The position numbers and the translations under genes are program-made. A model generated the notes under the pieces. It searched no databases, was not told the DNA's origin, and was given only the letters and a program-made list of their open reading frames with translations. A stretch of 64,000 nt of DNA from Bryoerythrophyllum caledonicum (lineage: Eukaryota; Streptophyta; Bryopsida; Pottiales; Pottiaceae). Positions 44,305 through 56,989 of this stretch are shown piece by piece; the stretch's first letter is position 1; every line of letters starts with the position of its first letter. Where the stretch lies: positions 6,464,028 to 6,528,027 of the forward strand of contig OZ020519.1 in assembly GCA_963971425.1 (NCBI GenBank). The letters run 5' to 3'.

Positions 44305-45783
44305 AGGTGCCAAAGTCAAGCAATCCTTAAAGACATCAAACATATTAGAGTTCCTTGTAATTGAGGGAAATATACCGTGAGTTTTTCCCTCTTTTCTTAT
44401 GTTCAACTATTACAATTATTTCTAAATCGCTTTACAATTTTATGATCATTTCAAAAAGAAAAAAATTGGCTAAAATTCATAATATATCATGACCTCTCCT
44501 ACTTTCTCAAAGGCAGTGAAAACTACACATAACTTGAGCTTAGAGATCACCAAGCTCTTCCATATCTAATAGCTATTAGATATGGAATAACAAATGGTAC
44601 TACTACACATCACAAGAATTTTATTGAAACCTTGGATCACTTTAAACATAACCCTATGCTTCCCCTGTATTAGTTTTTTTGCACTTGTAGGTGCTTTTGT
44701 CATTGCAAAGATTTCAAACTACTGATTAGTTCAATCCTCATACTTGGTAGCAAAAATGGCATGGAATGTAGCAGAGTTCCTCGTGACATTTCCATTGAAG
44801 ACTTTGCTACCAGCCTTGATAATAAATTGGCGTCATTTGGTAAGGCCTCAAGGACTCTAGTAGAGTGGTATGGAGGAGGGTTGCAACACCTAACTCCAAT
44901 CAAAGTATAATCAATGCCACCACTCGATTCAACGTCAATTGAGGTTGTTTTGAAGCAATGTGCAATAGGCAGGGAAGCAATGTGCAATAGGCAGGAAAAC
45001 AAGGTGATTTGTGTTTAGGTGTTTCAGTTACAATGGTCCGGTCGAGTCTATAGCGTGGCTGGCCGTGGCGCGCTCTGTGTATGGTTCCTAGTTCTTCTCT
45101 GCAAGTAATGTTTGCTTTTCTTGTGCCAATTATTTATATAAAAAAATAAAAATGGCAAATTTGACATTATCGGCAATCAAATAAAGAGAATTCATGTTGC
45201 CACCTGAAGATTATTGATCCACATGCATGTTAGAAAAGTTTCTAAGATTGTTCATAAATTTCATTTTTCTCCAAAAAATTTGAAGAGACCATATCCATGA
45301 GGTCCCAATTACTAAGTTAAGACCATAAAGTAGGGGTGATATGTGGAGTCATCCCCTTTCACTTTAATAAAAACTTCATGGGATTTTGGAGGTACTCACA
45401 ACATATGTATTTAGAAAATATTCAATAAATTCTAAAGTTAAAAGATAAAGTGTAATTTTTTAAAAGAAAAAGATAGTAAATGTGAAAATGGTTGTGAGTT
45501 CCACCCCTTCTTTTTCCATAACATTGTCTATTGATTCAATCCTATTCTTTTGTGATGGTAGCAAATTTGAAGTATAATTGAGTTATTTTCTACACTTGAT
45601 TTCTATTGTAGACATTAGAGGGTAGTGGTTTCAAAGTGCATAATTTGTAGTACACTTAGGTCGACAAGGACAAATAAAAGCATGCTTCTAAAAGAAAATG
45701 GGTTGTTCCTCCTATTGCACAAAATGGACTAAATTGACAATGGATGAACGAGGAATGGGGACATAGAGCCAAATCCTTGAAAC
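44305..45783. other. Unassigned AT-rich spacer
   Basis: No supported gene. Small features: an inverted TATCTAATAGCTATTAGATA palindrome near 44565-44585 and a duplicated GGAAGCAATGTGCAATAGGCA near 44955-45000. Confidence 0.4.
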
Positions 45784-45786
45784 TAA

Positions 45787-46532
45787 AGGGGGTTTCACAC
45801 ATGGACCATGGTATTAAAGCACCAAACTATGGTCAGGTGTCGGGTTTTTGAGTTGGAAAAGAATACAAAGATATATAGTTTGTGGAGTTTGGGACTATTC
45901 ATGTGTGAAAGACCAAGGTACCAAGTTGATAGGCTGTGACCCATATTATTTGGCAAATCCCAAGTCAATCTCTACCTATGGGTCTTGCTTTTATGAAAAT
46001 TTCCTTTCTCACATTCTCCAGCCATGGAGCCTACAAAGGAACACATTTATGGTAAAAAGAAATCAAGAAAATGGTCAAAATGCTCATAACACAAAAAAAT
46101 TCCAGTACAAGCATCGGCACAAAAAAATTCAGGTTAAAATTTAGGTGATAATTCGAATTAAAAATTGAAGGCAAAAAATTGGATAAAAAATTTGGATAAA
46201 TAACTCAGATTTATTTTTTCGAAGGTAAAATTTTGTCAAATTTTGTCAAATCTTTATTTCTTAATGAAGAAAATGTTTGGCACCTCCGCAAGAGTTTGGT
46301 CTGAGCAAGAATAGAAACCCAAACTTCCCTCGAGGAACCACACTCTCAGCGCCTAAACTTTCAAAAAGTGTTGCCATGTAGGCATTTTAGACGCTCTAAG
46401 TACCTTGGTCCAAGTGTGAAACCCCAAGGTCCCAACCAAGGCCAATTTTGAGACTTTACACCAATAGAGTTGCTAGAAGCATTCAATGGTAAGTTGATAC
46501 CTTGGTATCATGGTCCATGTATGAAACCCCCC
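45787..46532. mobile_element. GGGGGTTTCA-ended MITE (746 bp)
   Basis: Ends AGGGGGTTTCACACATGGAC and inverted GGGGGGTTTCATACATGGAC; TAA duplicated at 45784-45786 and 46533-46535. TAA with G-rich ends fits PIF/Harbinger Tourist-type MITEs. No transposase. Confidence 0.82.
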
Positions 46533-46831
46533 TAAGTTGTTTTTATAAAATTTAAAAATCACCTTTTAAAAATATAAAATTGATAAATCTCATTTAATCA
46601 AATCAGACCAAGTGCATATTTTATCTATTCATGAATTATACAAATCTAATTTTTGATATTAAATTGAATTTTGAACTTTGATTATTTTTATTTTTATTTT
46701 TATTTGGAATAATATTGAAGTTATAAGATCCAAATGTCAATAAGAGCAACCTATATTACCTCGCTATTGCTTGATGGGTTTGACAAGGCTTGCTTTGCAT
46801 GCAAAGTTGCACCAAAATTGTACAATCTTAG

Positions 46832-47776
46832 CCCCTAAATTACCAAGAGTTCCCTTGGTGGACTCTTGAAGGTCCGGGCAAGTTCCTACTATGTCAGTTT
46901 ATAACATTCTTTTTTGAAATTTTTACTATAGATGTACATTACCAAAAGCTTTGTGTGAGTGTAAATTTTTCATGAACATGACATTTAATGAAAAAGTTAT
47001 AGGGGTTTTGAATTTCAAATGGGGAGAGTAGGTACGTCGGGCAACTACAAAAACTTTTGCTAGGACACTCTATTGAATGTGATATTTTTAGCAATAGCAA
47101 ATAATATTATTTCCTTTCATATTGTCAAAAAAATCTCTTGTCCTTAATGAAAGATAGCATATTAATCCAAGTCAAACACTTTCACACATTGTCCCACATT
47201 GTCGGGCAAGGTACCAAAAAATCTTCTTCTTTTCCACATAAAACTTAGATCTACGTGTTTTTCACTTTTTATTTTTCCCTATGGCATTATGTGGTGTAAA
47301 CCTTCTTATTGACCACTTGGATTCTCATTCTAAAATATATTAAGTTCACAAAAAAATAAAACGTGAATTGACAATCTTTGAACCTCAACTCCTTGCACAA
47401 TTTTTTTGAATATGCTACAACCTTTGGGTACCTCTAAAAATTATTGTACAAGGAACTCATATCATGCTTATTATGATGGTAATGAATTTAGACCTTGTGC
47501 AGTGCAAAAAATTGACAACGAGTGAAGTCAAAGCCTGCATATCCACAAAACGCAAGGAAGAAAATGAATCCTTTCCTTTACTTCAAACACTATAATATTT
47601 CAATCCGAGTCGTGAAAGTTTATGAACTTTTTATAGTATGTTACTTAATTAGTCTTTCTTGAGATCGTACGGTTAAAACTTGAAATAATAGTTTTATTTT
47701 TCTTCCTTACTCATTGTACTAAAACCGAGCAATTTTGAAGTGTTTTTGGTGTGAAATTGTCAAAGTAATTTAGGGG
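46832..47776. mobile_element. Long TTAA-flanked MITE (945 bp)
   Basis: Ends CCCCTAAATTACC and inverted CCCCTAAATTAC; right TTAA at 47777-47780, left TTAG (one change). Sister of 39637-40560 and 36661-37117. Confidence 0.85.
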
Positions 47777-47780
47777 TTAA

Positions 47781-48071
47781 CATACTAACATTTCCTTTCT
47801 TTCCTCAAAGTGGTAGTCAAAATGGTTGGGGTTCTCAATAATTGCAAAATGGTTGGCAATGTTTTCTAATTCTGTTAAAGAGCTTGGGAGAGAGGTAACA
47901 ACTTGAATAGGTATACAAATTGCAAATTCATGTAGTTCCAAACTCCCTCTTTAGACTATCATTGGTTAAAGTTGAATACAAGAAGAAGGAATCCTGTAAT
48001 AGAGTCTAATTACTCCTCTATTGTTATATTTTGGACCTAATAACAACTAAGTATCAATCTCTTGTTAATCT
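47781..48071. other. Unassigned spacer between two MITEs
   Basis: Nothing recognisable in about 290 bases. Confidence 0.4.
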
Positions 48072-48075
48072 TTAA

Positions 48076-48880
48076 CCTCTGAAGGACCAAGGCGATTTTT
48101 CCTCAAAAACACTCCGAAACTGCCATTTTCAGCTCATTCAACACGAAATGATACAAAATATTTTTTTTGAAAATTAAACCGTAGGATCTTGTACTAGACT
48201 TGTATGAGAGTGTGGTGACAATTTTGATAAGTTTGACCGCACGGATTGAAAGGTATCAGCCTTTGAAGTGAGGCATAATCTCTTTTTGAGGTCATACTAA
48301 ACACCTTCAACAAACTTCAACCACCTTCTATGGCAACTTTTTGCACTACGTGCTGTGAATTTATTATGTTAACTTGAAAAGGATCATGTCAGGCACATGT
48401 GCACCAAATTTTAGAAGTAAAGAGGTGTAGAAGATGTCCTAAAAAATCCTGCAATGCAACTATGTGCTAAGAATCAACAATACACTTTATATTTTGCATA
48501 TATCATGTCCCTCTCAAATTTTTGAAATTCACAAATCCATACAATAGATGCAAAGATTTCAATTTCTTTTCCAAGAAGACATTTTCTTTCTTTTAAATGG
48601 ACAAAAACTCGAATTTCTATTGAATTTGGAAGTTATTAAAGTTTAGTGACAGTATTTGTGATATGTCACACTAAACTGCTGCACTATTTGTATATGTAAG
48701 TGAAAATAAATTGTAACTTTTGAACCGTAAGTCCAAATTCTACGAAAATTGTGTCTACGCAAAGCTAATAAAAAGTTGTCCATTTAATACAAAATCTCAG
48801 AAAATAATGCCTAGATTTGAGAACGTGGTACCTTATCCAAACTCAAAATGTCCCCCGAGGGGACATTGGTCCTTTAGGGG
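48076..48880. mobile_element. TTAA-flanked MITE (805 bp)
   Basis: TTAA at 48072-48075 and 48881-48884; ends CCTCTGAAGGACC and inverted CCCCTAAAGGACC. Interior includes a run CTCCCCCGAGGGG-like near the right end, shared with 44270-44300. Confidence 0.88.
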
Positions 48881-48884
48881 TTAA

Positions 48885-50630
48885 AAAGACATTTTGCCCT
48901 TTGAGGACTTTTGCCACCTTTGAGCAGGTTCCAATGATGTCGATTGTAGTCAATAAAAAAATTAATTATTTTTACGAAGATGTGCCATCGTGTTAGTTTC
49001 ATGGATTTTTTTATAAAAAACATTGGCCCCCTACAATAATAGTTATGCTATTCTAAGTGCAATTTGTTGGATTTTTTTTCATAGCTCCAAATCTTTTGCT
49101 ACAATCTTCTATAGGCATTGAGATTTTTTCATACAAATTCCTAATATTATTCTCCTTGAGATTGTTGGAAAAATATTGAGTTTAGTGAATCATTCCATTT
49201 TGATGCAAATCATATTTTTTCACACATTATTGGTAGGATACCTAAAAAAATTATTCTCTTCCACATAAATATTGAAGGATTTAATATATTTTAGTTTCCA
49301 TATTACCACTATAGGATGTGGTGTAGAACTTATTTTGACAATTTGACTTTGCAGCTGATCAATGATGACAAATTTGGTTCACAAAAAACCAAAAAGTGTG
49401 TTGACAATTTTGGCTCCATTGCTCCTTGTACAATGTTTTCGAATATCCTACACCCATCCTCTACTTCTAAAAATTAGTGTGCAAGCAACTGACATCATGT
49501 TTACCTCTAAAGGATCAAGACTATGTTTTGACAAAATTGCCGCTCTAAGATGAGGCGTTGCAAGACAATAAAACAACTTCACATTATTTTTAACTATAGG
49601 TTTTTCAATTTAATCACTACAAAAAGACACTAATAAAATTTGTAATCTTTGATTGCATGAATTAAAAGATACATACATTTAAAGAGTGTAGTATGGTTTT
49701 TTATTCTTTGTGCGGACATGGTCAACATACTTAGAATCAAGATCATAATGACACACATTTCTACTACACATAGCATAAATTATATGGATCTACATTCTAC
49801 GTTATCTTAGGTCATTGCACGCCAAAAATCACAAGTAATGGAGGTGTTTAGGATAAGAAAATGGACTTGCAATGACTAGGGATATAGAAAGTAGCTATAC
49901 AGTTAGGAAAGCAATTGTTTGATCTACATTTTGAATGGTGGATTAAATCATTATGCCATCTTTTGTTTGAAGGAGAAAAATAATGAAGAAAATAAAATCA
50001 TCAATTCCTACACGCTTTAAGTAAAAAATGAGGGTGACCAAGAACTTTCCTTCACTCCTACCCGCCACAAAAATTGCACTATATACTTTACAATAGTATT
50101 AAATAAGTTCTACATTAGTACTTTTCACCTCTACATCACCTTGCATGCCCTGTTTCAAATTCAAAGCCTTGTAATTTTATTTTTGGTGCAATTGTTTTCA
50201 TATATTTCCCCCCTCCCCACAAAGCTACTACTTTCCCACATTTCCAATGTAATTTTTAGAAATTCATGATCTAAATTGACGTCAGGGTATGCTACCCAAC
50301 ATTACTGAAAGCTCACCTCGAGACTTTGGTCTTTAGGGTATGAAATTAAGATCTTGTACGATGCAAAACATTGACACAAAGTGAATTCAAAGTCTATCAA
50401 TTCTCTTGTAGAGGGAAATAGAACGTACCATTTTTATCACTTTAAACACTATTACAATCCTTTAATCTGAATAGTCAAAGTTTATGAGATTTCGCAACCA
50501 TATACTCTTATAAATCTTAATAAAATTTCATGGTTGACAAATGAAGTTAGACATTTGTTTCTTTCCTTGTCCACTTTACAGTAGAATGGCTACTTTTGAA
50601 GGGTTTTTGGTGTGAAATAATTGCTCTACA
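48885..50630. mobile_element. Long TTAA-type MITE split by a family B MITE
   Basis: 48885-49500 matches the left half of 39637-40560 (CAGGTTCCAATGATGTCGAT) and 50337-50630 the right half of 46832-47776 (TTTGAAGGGTTTTTGGTGTG). The middle is the B element at 49505-50336. Termini are worn. Confidence 0.65.
49505..50336. mobile_element. Family B MITE nested in a long TTAA MITE
   Basis: Left CCTCTAAAGGATC after TTTA, right GGTCTTTAGGG before TATG; both flanks look like mutated TTAA. Body matches 57243-58114 in inverted orientation. Confidence 0.65.
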
Positions 50631-50776
50631 ATATGTAGAAAAGTTGTGTTTGCTTTTGATTAGTGCAAACATTTAAGAATTAGAAACATTGTCATTATGA
50701 GTGTATTGCCCTCCATGAATTCAAAGATAATTTAGATAAACTTATGGTTCTCGCAAATCTAATCCATACCCTTTAA

Positions 50777-51067
50777 CCCTTTAACATCTATGAGGTCCTC
50801 GCAAGGTCGATTTTGGTGCTTTTGCTCGTGTAACTCTTTCCATAATTGGCCATTGTCTCTCCCATCCTCTGAACGCATTTGGAGCTCTTCGTTAGCTTTC
50901 CAATAGATCCTTCTAATGTCCAATCGATGGAGGTATTAATAGACTCCAATGATTTCCATGAAGTGGGATTATGCTGAAATGTATCCGCTATGTAGATGAT
51001 ATTCTACCTAATCTACTACGATTGTAAACTCTCCCAAGCTCTCACGGTCCACATAGACGTTAAAGGA
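50777..51067. mobile_element. Short TTAA-type MITE, copy 3 (291 bp)
   Basis: TTAA at 50773-50776, TTAT at right. Ends CCCTTTAACATC and inverted TCCTTTAACGTC. Body shares the ATGAAGTGGG and TCTACNTAATCTACTAC landmarks with 37122-37396. Confidence 0.7.
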
Positions 51068-51071
51068 TTAT

Positions 51072-51708
51072 AAATAACTCTATCCTATTAAAAAAAACTA
51101 CAATCAGGTAGGCGTGGATGACGTCATGCACGATAATGTGAGGTCAAAGAATGTGGAAACTCATATTAGAGAATAGAGTTTTCCTGAAAGTCTGAGTTTT
51201 AAAGGGTGGCTACCTTGTGTCAGCCAAAAGACCCGGTGCAACATCCTTTAAGGACCTTGTGTCTTTCTCTATTCACCAAAGCAGAGTGAGATTTAAATAC
51301 AACAATATTTGCAGGGTGAGAATTTTCACCCTCCATATTTTATGGGCCACACGCATGAAACAAGCTAATGTAACCAAATTAGTAATTTGGAGTCACCAAT
51401 GCCACCTTGCATCTATATTGTTTGGACAATGACTGTGCCCGGATGATTAACCCTGTAGCATATTGGTTGGCTGACAAAGGGCCATAATTTATGGAATAAA
51501 CCCCAAAGTTAACCAAACTACCATGTTTCTAAAAAACAAGTGGACTTTCAGGTGTACAACCCCTATTAGCGTTTTGGGGTGACAGCCAGGGTTTAAACCC
51601 TGAGTACTTTTAGGAAATCTCCAATGACGTGGGGGCAGGTGACGACGCTCAAGTGGGGGATCTAGTACGCACCATCGACAATAAGTTCCCGATGATTGGA
51701 TAATCCAC
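51072..51708. other. Unassigned spacer
   Basis: No gene supported; a 71-codon open frame at 51217-51432 has no recognisable features. Confidence 0.4.
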
Positions 51709-51710
51709 TA

Positions 51711-52164
51711 CACTAAAATTGATATCTAGTGTTAACCACACTAATTGAGTCATAAATGCTACAAATTTTCCCTCTCCATGAATATTTTTACTAAGAGCAC
51801 AACTATCTATACTACCGTAGGTGAACCTCTAGTTCAGGGTTTATTATCTAGAAAACGCATGCCGAATTAAGTGGGAAAACATTGAATGAAAATGCCAAAA
51901 CTGGAGAAACTACATGTTTATAGATTTTGCCACACAAAGAGACATCAAAGGGGAGTGTAGCTTAGAAAAGCCTTCATCCTTGATTGTACGTGCATGAAGG
52001 CTTTGGTTTTGACCCTCAAGGTCTCAGATTCAAGCCCTACGGTATCAAAAGAAAACTCGAAATCAAAGGGAGGAATCACTAGTTGGTAAAAATACTCATC
52101 AAAAGTAAAAATTTATAGCATGAATAAACCACTGAGTATAGTCAACACTAAATATCAAATGACG
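51711..52164. mobile_element. TA-flanked CACTAAA-ended MITE (454 bp) with a tRNA-like insert
   Basis: TA at 51709-51710 and 52165-52166. Arms share ATATYTAGTGTT and ATAAATGCTACAAATTTT (left) with GTCAACACTAAATATC and AAATTTATAGCATGAATAAA (right, inverted). Related to the smaller, better preserved copy at 59230-59449. Confidence 0.65.
51951..52045 (+). mobile_element. Candidate tRNA-like SINE head
   Basis: A-box-like TAGCTTAG (51958-51965) and B-box-like CAGATTCAAGCCC (52023-52035) about 60 bases apart. It lies inside the MITE at 51711-52164 and is absent from the sister copy at 59230-59449. No anticodon arm or CCA-adjacent structure was established, so it is not called a tRNA gene. Confidence 0.35.
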
Positions 52165-52167
52165 TAT

Positions 52168-52531
52168 TCAACTAAATCCGGACTATGCAAAGTCCATAAA
52201 CTATGACCGTTCATCAACAATTTGAGAAATCTCTAGATGATTCTACTGTAACTCAACTCAAGATCTCCAGATGATGCGTTCAGTCCAAAGTCCATAATTC
52301 CCTAAATTTTCCAGACTTAGTTAAACGAGGCATTCCTCAAATTAGTGTACTCAATTCACCTTAATATGCATCATTTAGCTAAATCTAGAAAATTCAGTGA
52401 ATTCTAGACTTCGGGCTGAACGCATCTCCGGTTGAATTACACTAGAATCATCCGGAGATTTCTCGAATCATCGGGAGATGTGATCAACGGCCATAATTTC
52501 TGGACTTTGCATAGTCCACTTTTAGTTTAAA
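52168..52531. mobile_element. Foldback element with ~150-bp inverted arms
   Basis: Left arm from CAACTAAATCCGGACTATGC and right arm ending GCATAGTCCACTTTTAGTTT pair over about 150 bases (TGCAAAGTCCATAAACTATG with CATAATTTCTGGACTTTGCA; GATGCGTTCAGTCC with GGGCTGAACGCATC). Loop about 52321-52382. Target duplication not clear. Confidence 0.8.
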
Positions 52532-53687
52532 ATGGCATCTAGATTCAAAAGAGGAATGTGGACCATCTACACTAATTTTACGTGAAGCACATGCATATAT
52601 GTGCAAGTATTGAGAGGGTGTTCATTTCCAAGCAACGATGGGAGCCGGGTCGGTCGAGAGAAGCGTTCTTCTCCGACGCGATCCGGACTCGGGAGTTGCT
52701 GGTTGCGTGACTGCAATGATAGGAACGCTGATTGCACGCTGCTGCAAAGTTGAAGGCTCATGCACTGCATGCATGTGGTATGGTGGGTGGAGATGGTGAC
52801 GGTCCGGTCGCGGAGTTAATACCAAAGGGCCCCACTCACTGTCTTTCCAGCTTTCACGACGTTGCTGGCATCCAGACAACTTGGTCTAGTTTCCCGAGAA
52901 AAGGTACCAGTTAGTTACCGGAACGTTCTGCTGCTAATTCTAATCGAGGTCGTCCTTACAAGTGGGTGGAGCTGTAACCACAAGTTTCCGCGTACTGATT
53001 TGACCGAGGTGTGAATTTTCTCCCTGATTCGTAGAGTGATTATTCTATTCCCGGCCCCTCTTTGACGTCGTCGACTTTGTGGGAGCTCTGGCCCCACGTC
53101 AAGTCCGAGCTTGGACAATCGTGCAGAGGTGATGGGAGAGGAGACCTGCAGACAGGTGAGCAGAGCTGCTGCAGCTCCAGAGCCGGCCCCCGTCAAGTCG
53201 ACGACGCGGACTGGACGTGATTAATTACAGCGCCCCGGACGTCGTGAGGATTTATATCCAGCAGCCGTAAGCTCACCACGACTGCGGTACACACCCCCTG
53301 CACTTGCTAGTTTGTTTTTTAACCATTTCCGCACTAAAGACGCCTGCCACGCGACCCCTCGCACCTGGAAACCAGTAAAAAACTCCTGGCTCAACCGGCT
53401 TGGCCGGTGAATCTAGTCGTAACAATTCAACTACTGCTCAGGACTTTCGTATTGTCTGGCCATGAATATCTTTTCTTCAGCTCTGGGCCCCGCTCCCCGA
53501 ATTCCGGACGTAAAGCGGCACCGAAATCACGTAACTGTAGAAGTTTTCAGAAATATTCTTGTCTTGTCAAGCGCTCCCGGTTCTCGTAATTGGCACCGAT
53601 CACGCCCATGGCCAGGTGGAGGGAGCTAAGGGCCCTAGACAGACAGACAGACAGGCCAAGTCTTTACGAGCTGTGCTCAGGTGTCTG

Positions 53688-53694
53688 TATAAAG
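53688..53694 (+). promoter_or_regulatory. Candidate TATA box
   Basis: TATAAAG in GC-rich context, followed about 35 bases on by a CT-rich stretch (53720-53745) as in many plant leaders. No transcript evidence. Confidence 0.35.
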
Positions 53695-53766
53695 CCCCTT
53701 TCGTTGAGCCTACAACAGACATTCTCTCCCTCTCTCTTCTCGAGTCCACCTTTCTAGTGCGTGATC

Positions 53767-53880
53767 ATGACTGTCTCCGACACAGTCCTCTGCAGAGATG
53801 CAGCACCAGTTCAGATTGGTTCCTCAGTCGAGAACTTCACTTGCTGCTCTTGGTTCATCGTCGACCGCAACCCAGGCTAG
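53767..53880 (+). CDS. Possible small ORF (37 codons) downstream of the TATA-like box
   Basis: First ATG after the TATA-like box; begins MTVSDTVLCRD, has an adjacent Cys pair (NFTCCSWF) and stops at TAG 53878-53880. Not recognised. It could be a first exon, a small peptide or chance. Confidence 0.2.
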   Translation: MTVSDTVLCRDAAPVQIGSSVENFTCCSWFIVDRNPG

Positions 53881-54835
53881 CTTGTGGTGCTGAGAGACGT
53901 CGCTCCCTTGTGGACTGTCCCAACAACGTGCGCAAATTTGTGGTTTCGTGTGAAACCCGGGCCGCTTGTGCGATGCCGATCGAGAGCAGTGTGTAGTCCA
54001 GACCGGGGCGTGACTGATCGGTGACAACGAGAGAGAGCACGCTGGAATGCGCTCATGCAAGCACGCATGGCTGTGTTCTTGCGTGCCCTCTCCCGCTGCC
54101 GCCAACTTGCTTGATACCCGTTTGTTTTCTCACCTCATTCTCTCGCAAGTTTTCAAGTCAGGCGACGTAGCCATTGTCAAAAGAGTCACGGATCTGGCTT
54201 TAAGTTATTAGCATCTAGGTTCGGCTAGTTAGTATGACTGATAACTTGCTTGATATCTATTTGTGTTCTGTGTAACCTATGTAGGATTTTTAGCAACTTT
54301 TAAGTGTCGTACATTGCGTGAATGTTATGGTGGCGGCGTAACCGATGCGTCTTGTGTATATTATGGGGCTTAAATATTAGTCTTGCATGTGTGGGGTCAG
54401 GTTGGGGAACAGATTATACTGGTGTATACTCCAGTGTAAACTACCTGTATCAGGATAATTTTACTACACAGTCTGGATTGTGGTAATGCAGAGAGGAGAC
54501 GTTGCAGTAACCAGGCTCTTTAAGAGCCGGACCTGCTGTGCTGCCAGGTCGGACGAGTTTAGTTTTTAGTTTGTACTTGTCATATGTATTTTTTTTTCTA
54601 TTTAGTTTGTGTACACGGGAAGAATGAGTTTATGCGGTGAGATTAATAATTAGTTTAGAGGGGGCTTCCTGCACTCCAAATGCATTCGACTTTCTTGGAA
54701 AGTGAGTGGGACTCTGTTCTGCATTGATGATGTGAAGTAAGATTATAAGACATAAGTTCTGTGGTATATATTATACAAGTTCTGTGGTAGTTCTAATGGT
54801 TCTTTTGATGGCGAACAGCACTATCTGTTAGCAAC

Positions 54836-55459
54836 TCACAGCCAAAACTCCCAGTTCTGACTTGTGTTTATTCTGGTTGTGTAGGATGAGTTTGAACATT
54901 GTATCTGAGCAGTTCTGATGTCTTTAACTGCTGGCCACAAGCTTGAGGATTCATTCTGAATGTTTCCCAACTCTTTAATCAACTTTGAGTTATCTGGTGC
55001 AGAGTACTTGCATTGCATAATTTCTGTACAAAGATGTCCATACCTTGCATCGCTGATAAATATGTGCTTGACCACCATTAGTGCCTCCCAAATAGTAAAT
55101 GTTTTTTCATTTACTGGCTTCTCCATAATTTTCTACTGAATAGTCATGCTGAAACTTCAGTGAACAATAGTCACCAATGATGTTTTCACACGTGACAATA
55201 TTGGTGTGTAATAAATCAACTTGTGATGTATGGTGAAGGGATGTGAGCAACATCCATTTTGAATGGCTGTGCTTCATCATGCTAACAATTTGGGCGTGAG
55301 CACCTTGATTGTTGTACATCAATGCAGGTACATTATTAATTTAGGAATGGAGGCATATTATGGTATAAGGAAAAGATATTACTCTTCAGCCCTAATGCTC
55401 TGGGTTGGATAATTTCATTAGTGCTGATCAATGCAATCAACATATTTAGCAATCTCCAT
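54836..55459. other. Unassigned spacer
   Basis: No gene or element supported. Confidence 0.4.
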
Positions 55460-55463
55460 TTAA

Positions 55464-56293
55464 CCCCTAAAGTCGAAAGCCCTCAACTGCCAAAAACCCT
55501 CAACTGCCCTCTTTCAATGCAAGGTGAAAATTTTTAACTTCGACAAATTTTTGAGTATGTAACCGTAAGATCTAGTACCTAACTTGTACATGTACATGCA
55601 TACCGAATCTTAGTTTCACCATTTGTGAGATCAGAATGTTCGAAGTTGAAAAAAAAGATTTTTTCCTTGTTGTAGAATGGAAAACTAAAGTTTTGGGGGC
55701 CAAAAACACCATTTTTGAAAGGAAATTTGACATGAGGCTCTTCAAATTCTTGTTCCCATGTGAGTAAGGAATATGTCCATATAATTTTTACCCTCATAGG
55801 ACCCGTAAAACCAAAAGAAATGCTTAATTTTTCACATGGAGGTATGCTGTAATACAATTACAAATGCCCATTTTCAACAATTAAAAAGGCATGTAAAAAA
55901 TTATGGGATTGAAAATCCAAACGGTGAGATCATGCTTTACTACCTCTTTTACATGTACGAAAAAAAAAATTCTAAAAAAAAGTAAAATATCAATTTTTGG
56001 TGAATTTTTGAAGTTACTGCGATCTAATTAATTTTGGGCAGATTTGGAGAATGAATGAGCATATACCGCAGTTTTGGGCAGATTTCAGCATGCCCTAACA
56101 GTGTTTTCAAACTTTGACCGTGAATATCTCCTAAAGTATGAGGAATTTTGAAGCATGAATGGTGTCATTTTTGAGGTATGGGAAAACTCTACAACCTGCA
56201 AAAAAGTTGTAACTTCATACGATCTAAATTTAGTAACTGAGAGCCTGACCAGAGTCAGATCGACCACATTCTGGTCGATTTCGACTTTAGGGG
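55464..56293. mobile_element. TTAA-flanked MITE (830 bp)
   Basis: TTAA at 55460-55463 and 56294-56297; ends CCCCTAAAGTCGAAA and inverted CCCCTAAAGTCGAAAT, a 15-base perfect terminal match. No transposase. Confidence 0.92.
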
Positions 56294-56297
56294 TTAA

Positions 56298-56989
56298 TGG
56301 ATGGTACAGAGAACCTCTGGTTGTGCCCCAATAGCACCAAAATTTCCTATTCCTATTGGAGTTGGTGGAGCATGGCGCTACAAATTAAATGTTGATATTC
56401 ACATCAGCAAAGTTTTATTGACAGATCATCTATTAAAACTATACTGCTTCCTCCGTAGGAACTGTGAGGTCTGTACTTCAAAATTTCACTTAGTTGGTAG
56501 ATTTCAAATTTGTAGGAGCTCTAGTTTGTGATCGAGCATGGGGCCATGTTTTATGTTCATTTAATACTTGGAAAGGTTTGGTTGAAACCACGACGTGGTA
56601 ATGGACCCTTTATTAGAGCTATTCGTAAATGTTGTGTATTGATTACAATCAATGGTTCCAAGTTCCATTAAGGTTAGATGATAATATATTTCAGGTGCTA
56701 AATGAGTTTTGGAGGTTCTAAAATAGTGAATGAACACCTTATAATTGTAACTCATGGTCAAAACTATATTGTGTCGTACATATCAGCCTAAATACAATTA
56801 CGATTGGCCGTTGTAGGACGTTTCCATTGGTAGGTCAAAGGCATATTAGAACTCATAGTGCTCAAGATCAACCCACAGTCTTTTGCACATTCATTTACAC
56901 CTTCTAGAAATTGAATGGTTATGATAAACACACTCCACTTTTAAAAGGCTAGCCACCTACTTGCTAACAAGCATGTGACTGATTATTAA
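56298..56989. other. Unassigned spacer
   Basis: No gene or element supported; the open frame 56301-56531 has no recognisable features. Confidence 0.4.

Larger units (their letters stand above)
52532..54835. other. GC-richer low-copy island
   Basis: 2.3 kb with visibly higher GC than its surroundings and no TE motifs shared with the rest of the window. No recognisable protein on either strand. Contains a (GACA)n run at 53639-53654, a TATA-like box at 53688 and a 37-codon ORF at 53767. Possibly the promoter/leader of a gene or a non-coding transcript. Confidence 0.4.

Noticed and set aside
44700-45002. 100-codon minus-strand frame
   Set aside because: No family features; chance length in non-repetitive AT-rich DNA, with a 19-base local duplication inside.
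53559-53996. 145-codon + strand frame in the GC-rich island
   Set aside because: No recognisable domain, starts upstream of the TATA-like box, and the other frames are similarly open because of GC content.
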